In this document: positions 27,715 to 36,207 of the stretch, piece by piece
Layout of the letters: each line of letters begins with the position of its first letter
How positions within the stretch are numbered: position 1 is the first letter of the stretch
Origin: Fulvimarina uroteuthidis
GTDB taxonomy: Bacteria; Pseudomonadota; Alphaproteobacteria; Rhizobiales; Rhizobiaceae
Direction: 5' to 3'
Assembly: GCF_034321785.1 (NCBI RefSeq)
Contig: NZ_JAXLPB010000005.1
Location: forward strand, 124,001 to 188,000
DNA length: 64,000 bases
The notes under the pieces: model-generated
Told to the model about the DNA's origin: nothing
The model's database searches: none
Seen by the model: only the letters and a program-made list of their open reading frames with translations
Translations under genes and position numbers: made by a program

Positions 27715-29214
27715 ATGGCGAGCCTTCCCAATCTTCGATTCTCCTCCCTCGACGAGAGCGCCCGGGGCGTGCTCGTGATTCTGGCCGGGAAAGACGGTCG
27801 GCTCGCCGACGCCCATGACGGCTTCGGCGAACTCGTCGCCAAGGCTTCCAGATCCACGAAGTTCAAGGGCAAGGCACTGTCCAAGCTCGATCTCGTCGCC
27901 CCGGCCGCGGAGGCCATCGACCGGCTGCTGGTGATCGGCACCCATCTCGACCAGGATCCGCTCGAGGAGGACTGGCTGAAGCTCGGCGGCACGATCGCAG
28001 CTGCGACCAAGGGCGCCGAGACCGTCACGATCTCGACGTCGATGCCGGGTGACCGCCAGGTATCGGCTGCGGAAGCTGCGATGATCGGCGCCGGCATGTT
28101 GCTGCGCACCTACAATTTCGACCGTTACAAGACGAAGAAGACGAAGGAGGACGACGAGGAGGAAACGACGACGGCCAGCGACGTCGCGATCCTCGTATCC
28201 GATGTCCGCGGGGCCGAAGCCGCGTTCGAGGCCGAACGCGCCGTTGCCGAGGGGACCATGCTCGCCCGCGATCTCGTCAACGAGCCGGCGAACATTCTCG
28301 GACCCGTCGAATATGCCGAGCGCACGCAAGCGCTGCGCGAACTCGGCCTTAAGGTCGAGATCCTTGAACAAGGCGAGATGGAAGCCCTCAAGATGCACGC
28401 GCTTCTCGGCGTCAGCCAAGGCTCGCCGCGTCCGCCGCGTCTCGTCATCATGCGCTGGAACGGCGGCGAGGAGGGCGAACAGCCGATCGCCTTCGTCGGC
28501 AAGGGTGTGGTCTTCGACACCGGCGGCATCTCGATCAAGCCGGCAGGCTCGATGGACGAGATGAAGGGAGACATGGGCGGATCGGCCGCGGTCGTCGGAC
28601 TGATGCATGCGCTCGGCGCGCGCAAGGCGAAGGTGAACGCGATCGGGATCGTCGGTCTCGTCGAGAACTCCGTCGACGGCAACGCGCAGCGTCCGGGCGA
28701 TATCGTCACCGCCATGTCGGGCACCACGATCGAGGTCCTCAACACCGATGCGGAGGGCCGGCTCGTCCTCGCCGATGCGCTCTGGTATTGCCAGGACCGG
28801 TTCAAGCCGAAGTTCATGGTCAATCTCGCCACCCTGACCGGGGCGATCGTGGTCGCGCTCGGCAATCATCAGGCCGGTCTGTTCTCCAACAATGACGAGC
28901 TGGCGGACCGTCTCTTCTCCGCCGGGAAGGTCAGCGGCGAGAAGGTCTGGCGGCTGCCGCTCGGGCCGGAATACGACAAGATGATCGAGGGCAAGTTCGC
29001 CGATATCAAGAATATCGGCAGCGGGCGCGCCGCCGGGTCCATCACCGCCGCCCAGTTCCTCCAGCGCTTCGTGAACGACGTTCCGTGGGCCCATCTGGAT
29101 ATTGCCGGCACAGCGATGGGCTCACCGTCCAATGCCTACAACCAGTCCTGGGCGTCCGGCTTCGGCGTGCGGCTGCTGGAGCGCCTCGTGCGCGACCATT
29201 ACGAAAACCGCTGA
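27715..29214 (+). CDS. pepA: Leucyl aminopeptidase (M17)
   Basis: Cytosolic manganese/zinc aminopeptidase that trims N-terminal residues from peptides, a hexamer in the M17 family; PepA homologues can also bind DNA. Length 499 aa. The N-terminal domain covers residues 1-170, with a lysine- and glutamate-rich loop (KTKKTKEDDEEE) near 138-149 that looks like a lineage insertion. The catalytic domain has the metal lysine and aspartate in GKGVVFDTGGISIKP near residue 265, and the family signature NTDAEGRLVLADAL near 345. It starts a plus-strand pair with holC 20 bases downstream. Confidence 0.97.
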   Translation: MASLPNLRFSSLDESARGVLVILAGKDGRLADAHDGFGELVAKASRSTKFKGKALSKLDLVAPAAEAIDRLLVIGTHLDQDPLEEDWLKLGGTIAAATKGAETVTISTSMPGDRQVSAAEAAMIGAGMLLRTYNFDRYKTKKTKEDDEEETTTASDVAILVSDVRGAEAAFEAERAVAEGTMLARDLVNEPANILGPVEYAERTQALRELGLKVEILEQGEMEALKMHALLGVSQGSPRPPRLVIMRWNGGEEGEQPIAFVGKGVVFDTGGISIKPAGSMDEMKGDMGGSAAVVGLMHALGARKAKVNAIGIVGLVENSVDGNAQRPGDIVTAMSGTTIEVLNTDAEGRLVLADALWYCQDRFKPKFMVNLATLTGAIVVALGNHQAGLFSNNDELADRLFSAGKVSGEKVWRLPLGPEYDKMIEGKFADIKNIGSGRAAGSITAAQFLQRFVNDVPWAHLDIAGTAMGSPSNAYNQSWASGFGVRLLERLVRDHYENR

Positions 29215-29234
29215 CGGGAAGGGTCGGCGAACCG

Positions 29235-29687
29235 GTGACGGAGGTTCTGTTCTATCACCTGACCGAGAGCCGTCTGGAGGAGGCCCTGCCGGATCTCCTC
29301 CAGCGCTCGCTGGCACGCGGCTGGCGCGTCGTGGTCCAGTGCCGTTCGGTCGAACGGCGCGATGCGCTCGACCATGTGCTGTGGACGTTCAGGGACGATA
29401 GTTTCCTGCCACACGGAACCGATGCGGAGGACGCAGCCGAGCGGCAGCCGATCCTGCTGACGACCAGGGCCGACCAGAACGGCAACGCCCCCGACGTGCG
29501 ATTCATGGTGGATGGTGCGACGGCGCAGGATCTCGGCCGATACACGCGTGCCGTCTACATGTTCGATGCCTCGGACGAAGAGCAGATGCTGCACGCGCGC
29601 AGCCGATGGACGTCGGAAAAGGCCGCCGGCCACGCGCTGACCTATTGGCAGCAGGCCGACGATCGGCGCTGGATCAAGAAGGCCTGA
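29235..29687 (+). CDS. holC: DNA polymerase III chi subunit
   Basis: HolC (chi) links the clamp loader to single-strand-binding protein; 150 aa. The family pattern is visible: FYHL at the start, LLQRSLARGWRVVVQC in the first helix-strand, LDHVLWTF, FLPHG, PILLTT and the late YWQQADDRRWIKK. The start is a GTG at 29235 with GAAGGG about 12 bases upstream. The position right after pepA is a conserved arrangement across proteobacteria and supports the call. Confidence 0.93.
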   Translation: MTEVLFYHLTESRLEEALPDLLQRSLARGWRVVVQCRSVERRDALDHVLWTFRDDSFLPHGTDAEDAAERQPILLTTRADQNGNAPDVRFMVDGATAQDLGRYTRAVYMFDASDEEQMLHARSRWTSEKAAGHALTYWQQADDRRWIKKA

Positions 29688-29746
29688 TCGCCAGATCCGG
29701 GGCTTGAGACGCGTGGCGTCCGCAGCGGTCGAACGGCAGTCCCGGC

Positions 29747-30529
29747 CTATCGAACGCGATTGCCGAACGCTTGGCCGACCTTGTCGGGATGATTCCGTTC
29801 GACGCCGGACGCGCGATCCCGATCTTGCCTGTCGAACCATTGCGGGCGGACATTGAGGATGACCGCAAGGCCGAGAAGGTTCAGATAGGCGGACATCTCG
29901 GACATTTCCTCGAGCCAGACATTGATCATCGTCTCGAACATCGCGCTCGCCAGCAGGAACAGAACGGTCAGGGCGACGGGGACGGCATAGAAGAAGTTGA
30001 GCTCGCTCCAGCGTCTGGCGAACGGTTCGCGCTTGATCGCCAAAGCACACAAGACGATCAGACCCGTCGCGAGGATGAGCATGGTCTTTCCGTTCGCCGA
30101 AAAGCACGGCCCGCTTTCATAGAAGGCGGAATCGCAGACGGGGGTTTCCCGCGTCATCGCCAGCACGCTGACGAACGTCACGATCGCCGCGAAGTAGAAC
30201 AGTTCGCGCCGGAAACGGATCAGCGCCGTGAAGAACAGCAAGGCGGTCACCGCGAGAATGCCGGCCTGGATCAGTTCGTAATAGCCATTCTCCACCGGGC
30301 CGTAGTCTCTGGCATCGTAAGGCGCGACGAGGAGGGCGGTCAGCACGGCAAATCCGACGCAGGCAAGCGCATAGACCGTGAAGATCGTGATCTCAAGGCC
30401 CGAGCGGGCGTCGAGAAAGGTTCGAAGCCCCGTCGCGACGAAGCCGATCACGCGCCGATGAAGGGCCGGGTTTTGGGATCTGGAATCCAAGAACAAACAT
30501 CCCGTCGATGCAAGAAGGCGATGACGCAA
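29747..30529 (-). CDS. Predicted multi-pass membrane protein, unknown function
   Basis: I do not recognise this protein. It has about six hydrophobic segments, near residues 46-66, 85-105, 107-125, 147-165, 177-198 and 213-225 if the first possible start is used, and a polar C-terminal tail rich in Arg and Asp. Between segments 3 and 4 a periplasm-sized loop has two cysteines (CDSAFYESGPC), a possible disulphide. The motif VENGYYELIQAG before segment 2 recalls small-membrane-protein families that carry an E-x-G...E signature, but this is only a resemblance. The start is uncertain: TTG at 30529 or GTG at 30451. It converges on holC and is not in an evident operon. Confidence 0.7.
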   Translation of the reverse strand: MRHRLLASTGCLFLDSRSQNPALHRRVIGFVATGLRTFLDARSGLEITIFTVYALACVGFAVLTALLVAPYDARDYGPVENGYYELIQAGILAVTALLFFTALIRFRRELFYFAAIVTFVSVLAMTRETPVCDSAFYESGPCFSANGKTMLILATGLIVLCALAIKREPFARRWSELNFFYAVPVALTVLFLLASAMFETMINVWLEEMSEMSAYLNLLGLAVILNVRPQWFDRQDRDRASGVERNHPDKVGQAFGNRVR

Positions 30530-30700
30530 ATCATCCCATCAGTGGAAGGAGACGGGGCCGTCGATCGCAACAAAGCCCGTGGTCTGGCCGAAACGGGTTT
30601 CGTTCCAATGAGTTACGGCCCGCCCAGGGCTGAGCCATACCAGCAGTGGCCCGAGCGGATCAAGTCCCGTCCGAAAGCGGCCGCCTCATGCGCGCGGTGA
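30521..30700 (+). CDS. Possible small protein
   Basis: A 59-codon frame starting ATG with AGAAGG five bases upstream. The predicted product has a balanced composition (VPMSYGPPRAEPYQQWPERI in its middle) rather than the Arg/Pro bias of chance frames in this DNA. It overlaps the extreme 5' end of the divergent membrane-protein gene only if that gene uses its first start. No family is recognised, and it may be spurious. Confidence 0.3.
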   Translation: MTQIIPSVEGDGAVDRNKARGLAETGFVPMSYGPPRAEPYQQWPERIKSRPKAAASCAR

Positions 30701-30717
30701 TGGCGAGCCTTTCGATC

Positions 30718-32643
30718 TCAGGCGCCGAGCGCCTGTTCGTACTCCGCCGTGAGGGCAAGCCATTCCTCCTCGGCAGACCGCAGGGAGCGTTCGGCGTTCG
30801 CGCGCTTGCGGTTCAGTTCGGTGACCTTGTTCGGGTCGCTCCGGTAGATGTCGGGGTCCGCCAGTTGCCCGTCCACCTCGGCGACGACCTTCTGGAACTT
30901 CGCCATCTCGGCTTCGAACTTGTCGATTTTGCGCTTCATCGGCTTCAGACGATCGCGTGCCTCCGCGGTCTGTCGTCGCAGGTCGGCCTTGGGCAGCGAC
31001 GGCTCCGGGGCGGCGCGCGCGACGGCATCGGCCGGTTGAGACTTCTTCGAACCGGACTTGTCCGCCTTGCCCGGCTTGCTGCCCGACAGAACCAGTCGCT
31101 TGTACTCCGAAAGGTCGCCTTCGAAGCGTTCGACCGTTCCGTTGCGCACCAGCCAGAGACGATCGACCGTCGCCTCGACAATGTGCCGGTCATGGCTGAT
31201 CAGCACGACCGCGCCCGGATAATCGTTGAGCGCGTGGATCAGGCTTTCGCGCGCCTCGATGTCGAGATGGTTCGTCGGCTCGTCGAGGATCAGGAGATGC
31301 GGTGCATGCAGCGTCGCAAGACCCAGGAGCAGGCGCGCCTTTTCGCCGCCCGACAGCTTGTCGGCGACCGTTTCCATCTTGTCGCGCGGAAGGCCCATCT
31401 GGGCGACCCGCGCCCGCACGCGCGGTTCCGCCGCATCCGGCATCAGACGCCGGACATGTTCGATGGCGTTCTCGTCGGGCCTCAGATCGTCGATCTGATG
31501 CTGGGCGAAATACGCCACCTTCAGCCCCGGCGCCTTCGTGACGGTTCCGTCTTCCGACTGGAGACGTTCCGCCAGGAGCTTGGCGAAGGTCGACTTGCCG
31601 TTGCCGTTCTGGCCGAGGAGCGCGATCCTGTCGTCCGTATCGATCCGGAGGTCGAGACCGGAGAGAATCGGCGATCCGGGCTGGTAGCCGACACTGACCT
31701 TCTCCATCGCGATGATCGGGGAGGCGGGCTGCTTCTCCGGCTCCGGAAAGACGATCGGCGTGACGCTCTCTTCGAGGATCGCCTGCAGGGGGCCGAGCTT
31801 CTCGAGCGCCTTGAGGCGCGATTGCGCCTGCTTGGCCTTGGATGCCTTGGCGCGGAAACGGGCGACGAACGCCTCCATGTGCTTGCGCTTGTCGGCCTGC
31901 TTCACGTTCTGCTTCTGGAGCAGCTCCATCTTCTCGGCACGCTGGCGGGTGAAGGAATCATAATCGCCGCGATAGAAGACGAGTTTCTTCTGGTCCAGAT
32001 GGATGATCGAGGTCACCGCATTGTTGAGGACGTCGCGGTCGTGGCTGATCAGGAGAACCGTATGCGGATAGCGGGCGACGAAACTCTCGAGCCAGAGGGT
32101 GCCTTCGAGATCGAGATAGTTGGTCGGCTCGTCGAGAAGCAGAATATCGGGGCTCGCAAACAGCACGGCCGCGAGCGCGACGCGCATGCGCCAGCCACCG
32201 GAGAATGAGGAGGCGGGCCGGGCCTGCGCGTCCTCGTCGAAACCCAGACCGGCGAGAATCGACGCGGCACGCGATTCGGCGGAGTGCGCGTCGATGTCGA
32301 AGAGCCGGGTGTGGATGTCGGCGATCTTCATCGGATCGGTTTCGGTCTCGGCGGCCGCCAGCAGCTCGGAGCGCTCGCTGTCGCCCGCAAGAACGATCTC
32401 CAGCAGGGATTCCTCCGTGCCCGGCGCTTCCTGCGCGACCTGTCCGATCGACAGATTGCGAGGAATGCTCACCGAACCGGTTTCGGATGCGAGTTCCCCG
32501 GTGATGACCCGGAAGAGCGTCGACTTCCCCGCGCCGTTCCGCCCCACGAGACCTGCCTTGGTGCCCGACGGCAGATTGAGGGTCGCATGGTCGATGAGGA
32601 GGCGTCCGGCGACGCGCGCGGAAAGGTCGTTGATCTGAAGCAT
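30718..32643 (-). CDS. ABC-F family ATPase
   Basis: Soluble protein with two ABC ATPase domains and no membrane segment, the ABC-F class that acts on the ribosome. Walker A motifs are GRNGAGKST near residue 34 and GQNGNGKST near 340; signatures are SFSGGWRMR and LSGGEKARL; Walker B segments are LLLDEPTNYLDLE and LILDEPTNHLDIE. The interdomain linker (about residues 230-300) is charged and Lys/Gln rich, and the last 90 residues form a coiled coil. This fits the YheS/Uup-like subgroup. ATG at 32643 (MLQINDL) is the usual family start; ATG at 32658 would add five residues. Which translational problem it relieves cannot be told. Confidence 0.9.
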   Translation of the reverse strand: MLQINDLSARVAGRLLIDHATLNLPSGTKAGLVGRNGAGKSTLFRVITGELASETGSVSIPRNLSIGQVAQEAPGTEESLLEIVLAGDSERSELLAAAETETDPMKIADIHTRLFDIDAHSAESRAASILAGLGFDEDAQARPASSFSGGWRMRVALAAVLFASPDILLLDEPTNYLDLEGTLWLESFVARYPHTVLLISHDRDVLNNAVTSIIHLDQKKLVFYRGDYDSFTRQRAEKMELLQKQNVKQADKRKHMEAFVARFRAKASKAKQAQSRLKALEKLGPLQAILEESVTPIVFPEPEKQPASPIIAMEKVSVGYQPGSPILSGLDLRIDTDDRIALLGQNGNGKSTFAKLLAERLQSEDGTVTKAPGLKVAYFAQHQIDDLRPDENAIEHVRRLMPDAAEPRVRARVAQMGLPRDKMETVADKLSGGEKARLLLGLATLHAPHLLILDEPTNHLDIEARESLIHALNDYPGAVVLISHDRHIVEATVDRLWLVRNGTVERFEGDLSEYKRLVLSGSKPGKADKSGSKKSQPADAVARAAPEPSLPKADLRRQTAEARDRLKPMKRKIDKFEAEMAKFQKVVAEVDGQLADPDIYRSDPNKVTELNRKRANAERSLRSAEEEWLALTAEYEQALGA

Positions 32644-32971
32644 GGCCGCTTTTGGCATGGCCGGGCGACGGCGTGAAGAAGGCGCGCGAAAAAACCAGCG
32701 TCCGTCTGCGGCAGACCCGGCGCTTGTGGGAAGGACGCTCCCGAAGGCGAAGGCCGCCTGCCGGTTTCGTCAGATCGAACCGTTGCGTTTCGCCGATCGC
32801 AGATTGCGGACACCGATCGTCAGAAGGATTTTGTTGGCCGGCTACCCAGTTTCAGTTTGCCAATCCATACCGGGCCTTTCAAACCCTTGTTCACGTTTTC
32901 GTTTTCACTCTCGACTAGGAAAGATTGGTCCCGAACCCCGTCAGGGACGAACCGGGAGCAAGTGCGGATGC
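32644..32971. other. Divergent gap between the ABC-F and GST genes
   Basis: No supported gene occurs here. A T-rich tract near 32890-32912 (TTCACGTTTTCGTTTTCACT) lies about 65 bases upstream of the GST start and may belong to its promoter. I see no palindrome or terminator. Confidence 0.45.
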
Positions 32972-33667
32972 ATGGCCATCACCCTTTACGAACTCGTCGG
33001 CACGGATGATGCCAAACCGTTTTCGCCGCACTGCTGGAAGGTGAGGATGTGCCTCCGGCACAAAGGTCTCGCATTCCGGACGGAAAGCGTGCGGTTCACA
33101 GAAATCCCGCACATCGAAGGCGGCGTGGCTCGGACATTGCCGATCCTGCGCGATGGAGACCATTTGATCATCGATTCGTTTCGCATCGCGGACCATCTGG
33201 AAACCCGGTACCCGGATCGTCCGAGCCTTTTCGGGGGCGAGAACGGGCGCAACTATGCGCGGTTTCTGGAAGGCTGGGCGTTGCGCGACGTCCATCTGGC
33301 CCTGACCAGGATCGCCGCACTCGAAATCCTGGAGCTCCTCGATCTGCCGGACCAGGAACATTTCCGCCGCTCCCGTGAGGCCCGGTTCGGCAGCTCGCTC
33401 GAACATATCGGCGCGCATCGGGAAGAACTCGTCTCCGCCCTGCGCGAGACGTTCGAACCCGTCAGGCGGGTTCTGAGCGAAACACCGTTTCTCGGGGGCA
33501 AGAGTCCGCTCTTTGCCGACTTCGTCATCTTCGGCGCGCTGCAATGGGTGCGGATCGTTTCCGAATATCCGATCCTGCTGCGCGACGACCCGATCAACGA
33601 ATGGTTCGAACGCTGCCTCGATCTTTACGACGGAGAGGGCAGGAGCGTCGCGGCGCGCAGCGACTGA
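32972..33667 (+). CDS. Glutathione S-transferase family protein
   Basis: GST-like protein, 231 aa, cytosolic. The thioredoxin-fold N-terminal domain starts MAITLYELVG and contains FSPHCWKVRMCLRHKGL, where the serine or cysteine near residues 18-21 would take the catalytic place, and the cis-proline region RTLPILRDGDHLIIDSFRIADHLE with the glutathione-binding acid-serine turn. The C-terminal all-helical domain contains FGALQWVRI. The subclass and substrate are unknown. The start at 32972 matches the fold's usual N-terminus; the upstream frame has no similarity. Its stop codon lies inside a hairpin shared with the convergent gene. Confidence 0.88.
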   Translation: MAITLYELVGTDDAKPFSPHCWKVRMCLRHKGLAFRTESVRFTEIPHIEGGVARTLPILRDGDHLIIDSFRIADHLETRYPDRPSLFGGENGRNYARFLEGWALRDVHLALTRIAALEILELLDLPDQEHFRRSREARFGSSLEHIGAHREELVSALRETFEPVRRVLSETPFLGGKSPLFADFVIFGALQWVRIVSEYPILLRDDPINEWFERCLDLYDGEGRSVAARSD

Positions 33668-33694
33668 GACGATGGTCTGATCCGTCTCAGTCGC
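33660..33694. terminator. Bidirectional hairpin spanning two convergent stop codons
   Basis: GCGACTGAGACG (33660-33671) and CGTCTCAGTCGC (33683-33694) form a perfect 12-bp stem around an 11-nt loop. Both arms contain a TGA: that of the GST gene on the plus strand and that of the secreted-protein gene on the minus strand. It lacks a U-tract but its position suggests termination or 3'-end protection of both transcripts. Confidence 0.6.
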
Positions 33695-34703
33695 CGGCGA
33701 CGAAATAGGCCAGTTCCCCTTCGGGCGTGATGCCGAGCCGATAGAAATTGTAGGCGCCGAAATCGACCATCGACTGGTAGTCGCCGGCCGTCACGAGTTC
33801 GAAGAGCTCCACCTTCTGCGGCGGCGTCAGCGTGTCGAGGCGCGTCTGGGCGAAGTACGGCCAGACGAAAATCGCGTTCTCGCTTCCGGGCTCCACCGCG
33901 ACATGGCCGGCTTCCAGAACCTCGAGGAGAATCGCCAGCATCTCGAAGCCATCGGGGTCTCCCGATTGCGCCTTCAGATGGGCGATCGGATCGCCGATAT
34001 CATCGCCGAACGACAGCACCGTTCCGTCCGGTCCTTCCTCGATATAGGGACGCAGCCTTTCGATCTCGCCGCTCTCGGCAATCCGAATCAGCGTGCTGCG
34101 AAGATCGCGGACCGGTGCCGGAAGCGCATCCGTGTCGTAGCGGACCGGCGAAACCGAAACCGGTGCGGCAAGACCGTCCGGGATGGTGTCGACGCCTTGT
34201 TCCCGCGGCGGCACCGCGGGAGCCTCTTCCGCGCCCTCATCGGTGTCGCGGTCCGCCGGCGTCTCGATGCCGTCCTCGCCCGTCGGCGTTACGGCGTCGA
34301 GCCGATCGCCGGTCGAGCCGTCGGTCTCGATTTCTGAGCCTGGAGGCGGCGGCGTCGCGGGAGGCTCCAAGGGGGGTGCTGCCGGAGGCACGGGCGCGAC
34401 CGGATCGGTCGCCGGCGGCATGGGCGCATCATCCGGCACGCCGGAGGACGAGGGATCGGCGCCGCGATCGGTCGGGGCGGTGCGAACGGCTTCCGGCGCG
34501 ATCTCCGCACCGGGAAGCGGGGGCAGGGGAACGGCGACGATCCCCTCGTGAACATTGCCCGCGCCATCCCCGTTGTCGTCGACGATCTGGGAGAGGGCAT
34601 GGGCGCTCGTCGTCGCGGTCAAGGCTGCGATCAAGGCCGCGACGCGCAGAGACCGGACGCGTGATATCCTCGTCTTCGATGCATGGGTCGAGTTGTCGAT
34701 CAC
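33687..34703 (-). CDS. Predicted secreted protein with proline-rich linker
   Basis: Exported protein of unknown function, about 338 aa. From the GTG start at 34703 the first 36 residues look like a signal peptide (basic start, hydrophobic ALIAALTATTSAHA, cleavage near AHA-LS). Residues about 40-170 are low complexity, rich in Pro, Ala, Asp and Glu, a likely disordered linker. The folded C-terminal domain (about 185-338) carries IFVWPYFAQT and ends VAGD; I have an impression that this domain is conserved in Hyphomicrobiales, but I can name no family. A GTG at 34781 overlapping the upstream gene's stop is an alternative start. It lies downstream of a small conserved gene on the same strand. Confidence 0.75.
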   Translation of the reverse strand: MIDNSTHASKTRISRVRSLRVAALIAALTATTSAHALSQIVDDNGDGAGNVHEGIVAVPLPPLPGAEIAPEAVRTAPTDRGADPSSSGVPDDAPMPPATDPVAPVPPAAPPLEPPATPPPPGSEIETDGSTGDRLDAVTPTGEDGIETPADRDTDEGAEEAPAVPPREQGVDTIPDGLAAPVSVSPVRYDTDALPAPVRDLRSTLIRIAESGEIERLRPYIEEGPDGTVLSFGDDIGDPIAHLKAQSGDPDGFEMLAILLEVLEAGHVAVEPGSENAIFVWPYFAQTRLDTLTPPQKVELFELVTAGDYQSMVDFGAYNFYRLGITPEGELAYFVAGD

Positions 34704-34777
34704 ACTATCCCCGGCCGCGTTCTGAGAGAAAAGAGATCGAAGGGTCTGCCCAGCGCCAAGCGCCGGCAAACGTCCGG

Positions 34778-35038
34778 TCACTGGATGGTCTGGTTGGCGC
34801 GAAATTCCCCGAACTCAACGCGGCGACGCAGGCCGTCGATCATGTCGATCGCATGATCCTCGCCATAGAGGCGCACGAGTTCCGTCATCGCGGTCGCAAG
34901 AGCGGTCTCCGCGAGGATCTCCGATTCGATCCCCTCGCTGATGCCGTCGGCCCATGCCTCGTTGTGGTATTCGAGGGCGACCTGTTTCTTCTCGGCCTGG
35001 ATGATCTCGTCGAGTTCGTTTTTCGGCAGGTCGAGCAT
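34778..35038 (-). CDS. Small helical protein of unknown function
   Basis: An 86-aa acidic, soluble, mostly helical protein (opening MLDLPKNELDEIIQAEKK; middle ILAETALATAMTELVRLYG). No signal peptide or metal motif is seen. AGGGA lies about 8 bases before the ATG. The gene is close to and upstream of the secreted-protein gene, possibly co-transcribed, since an in-frame GTG of that gene overlaps this stop. I know no function for it; balanced codon use and composition support that it is real. Confidence 0.75.
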   Translation of the reverse strand: MLDLPKNELDEIIQAEKKQVALEYHNEAWADGISEGIESEILAETALATAMTELVRLYGEDHAIDMIDGLRRRVEFGEFRANQTIQ

Positions 35039-35144
35039 GACGGGAATCCCTGTTGTGATGTTCGGACTTTCAGATCCGTTTACGTTTTCTTACCACGATC
35101 CGTACGTTTGTCGCCTCGGCCCTGCAAAGATCGTTGCGGCTTGC

Positions 35145-35615
35145 TTAATTTCCATAGCGCGTCAGCATGTCCCGCGAGAGCGCCGCACCTTCCTTCTGAT
35201 AGCGATTGTGTGCCAGGCGCGCGGCGGGCGTGCAGTGACGGTATGTGGACGCGAACGCGCGGTATCCGCTGTTGAAACTGGCGACGAACCTGCGGCGGTC
35301 CGCCTCGTTCGGTTTCTGCGCTTCCAGAAACGCATTCATCTCGCCGCGCCAGACCGATTTGTCCTTGTCGCCGCAGAGCTCCCGAAGGAAGTGCATGGAG
35401 CCGAGAATGGTGGAGAACCGGCTCAGCGCCTCGACGAAAGGACCTTCGCTCGGTCGCGCCTCCGGCTCCTCTGCCTCTTCCGCCTGCTCGCCCTCTTCGC
35501 TCGCTTCGGTCTCGGCCGGTGCGTCCTGGGCATTGGCAGCGCTCCACACGCCGGGCGTAACCAGCATGAAGGCCGAAAGGCAGCCGGAGAGGATGAGCTT
35601 GCGACAGATGAGCAT
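35145..35615 (-). CDS. TIGR02301 family secreted protein
   Basis: Small exported protein, 156 aa, of the family TIGR02301, known only from alphaproteobacteria and of unknown function. A signal peptide covers about residues 1-30 (LILSGCLSAFMLVTPGVWSA, cleavage near ANA-QD), an acidic stretch rich in Glu and Ala follows (about 32-58), then the conserved domain with LRELCGD, SFNSGYRAFASTYRHCT and the ending LSRDMLTRYG. Two cysteines, in RELCGD and YRHCT, may pair in the periplasm. The gene lies directly downstream of a NUDIX hydrolase gene on the same strand, a linkage I recall for this family. ATG at 35615 is preferred to the first in-frame start at 35651. Confidence 0.88.
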   Translation of the reverse strand: MLICRKLILSGCLSAFMLVTPGVWSAANAQDAPAETEASEEGEQAEEAEEPEARPSEGPFVEALSRFSTILGSMHFLRELCGDKDKSVWRGEMNAFLEAQKPNEADRRRFVASFNSGYRAFASTYRHCTPAARLAHNRYQKEGAALSRDMLTRYGN

Positions 35616-35696
35616 GGTCCTTCGTGTGCGGGCCCGTTTCGTCGTTTTCAAGACGAACCGCGACGACGAGGCGTTTCAACACATCCTGTCGCAGTT

Positions 35697-36116
35697 CTAC
35701 AACAGTTTTCGAGCCAGATCGAGGATCGTCGCAAGCCCCGGCGTCGTCAGGCCATCGCGTTCGAACGCCCGCACCGAACCGATCGATTCGAATCGCACCG
35801 ACGCGGCGTCGGTTCCCGCGACCGGGACCGCGTCGCGTCCGATCCTTGCCACGAAGACGCAGATCACGAAATGGAAGTCCCGATGGATCGCCTCGTGGTT
35901 CGTCACGAAGGTGAGGGCGCCGGAATCGACGGTCAGGCCCACCTCCTCGAAGATCTCGCGTGAGAGGGCCGCGCGCATTGTTTCGCCGAAGCCGACGCGC
36001 CCGCCGGGAAAGGAGAGGAGGCCTTCGAGCGTCTGGCCCCGGCTGCGCTCGATCAGAAGCACGTCGTCGCCGCGGATGAGGGCGGCGGATACGGCAAGTT
36101 GCGGCAGTGTCGTCAT
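35697..36116 (-). CDS. NUDIX hydrolase
   Basis: NUDIX-fold pyrophosphohydrolase, 139 aa. The full Nudix box G-x5-E-x7-RE-x2-EE-x-G is present in GGRVGFGETMRAALSREIFE and the following EVGL, at about residues 38-61, so metal-dependent cleavage of a nucleoside diphosphate derivative is expected; the substrate is not deducible. It is divergent from the SRAP gene with 91 bases between them and precedes the TIGR02301 gene. Confidence 0.92.
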   Translation of the reverse strand: MTTLPQLAVSAALIRGDDVLLIERSRGQTLEGLLSFPGGRVGFGETMRAALSREIFEEVGLTVDSGALTFVTNHEAIHRDFHFVICVFVARIGRDAVPVAGTDAASVRFESIGSVRAFERDGLTTPGLATILDLARKLL

Positions 36117-36207
36117 GCGCTCTCGGTCGTCCCGGCAGTGGGCCGGCAGTGGGAATGGCGTTCAACCCGCTTGACGCGGATCACGGGTAAGGGTTCCATC
36201 GCGTCCC

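Noticed and set aside
36117..36207. A LexA (SOS) box upstream of the YedK-like gene
   Set aside because: The gap contains GTTC half-sites but no GTTC-N7-GTTC or GAAC-N7-GAAC pair, so SOS control cannot be claimed.
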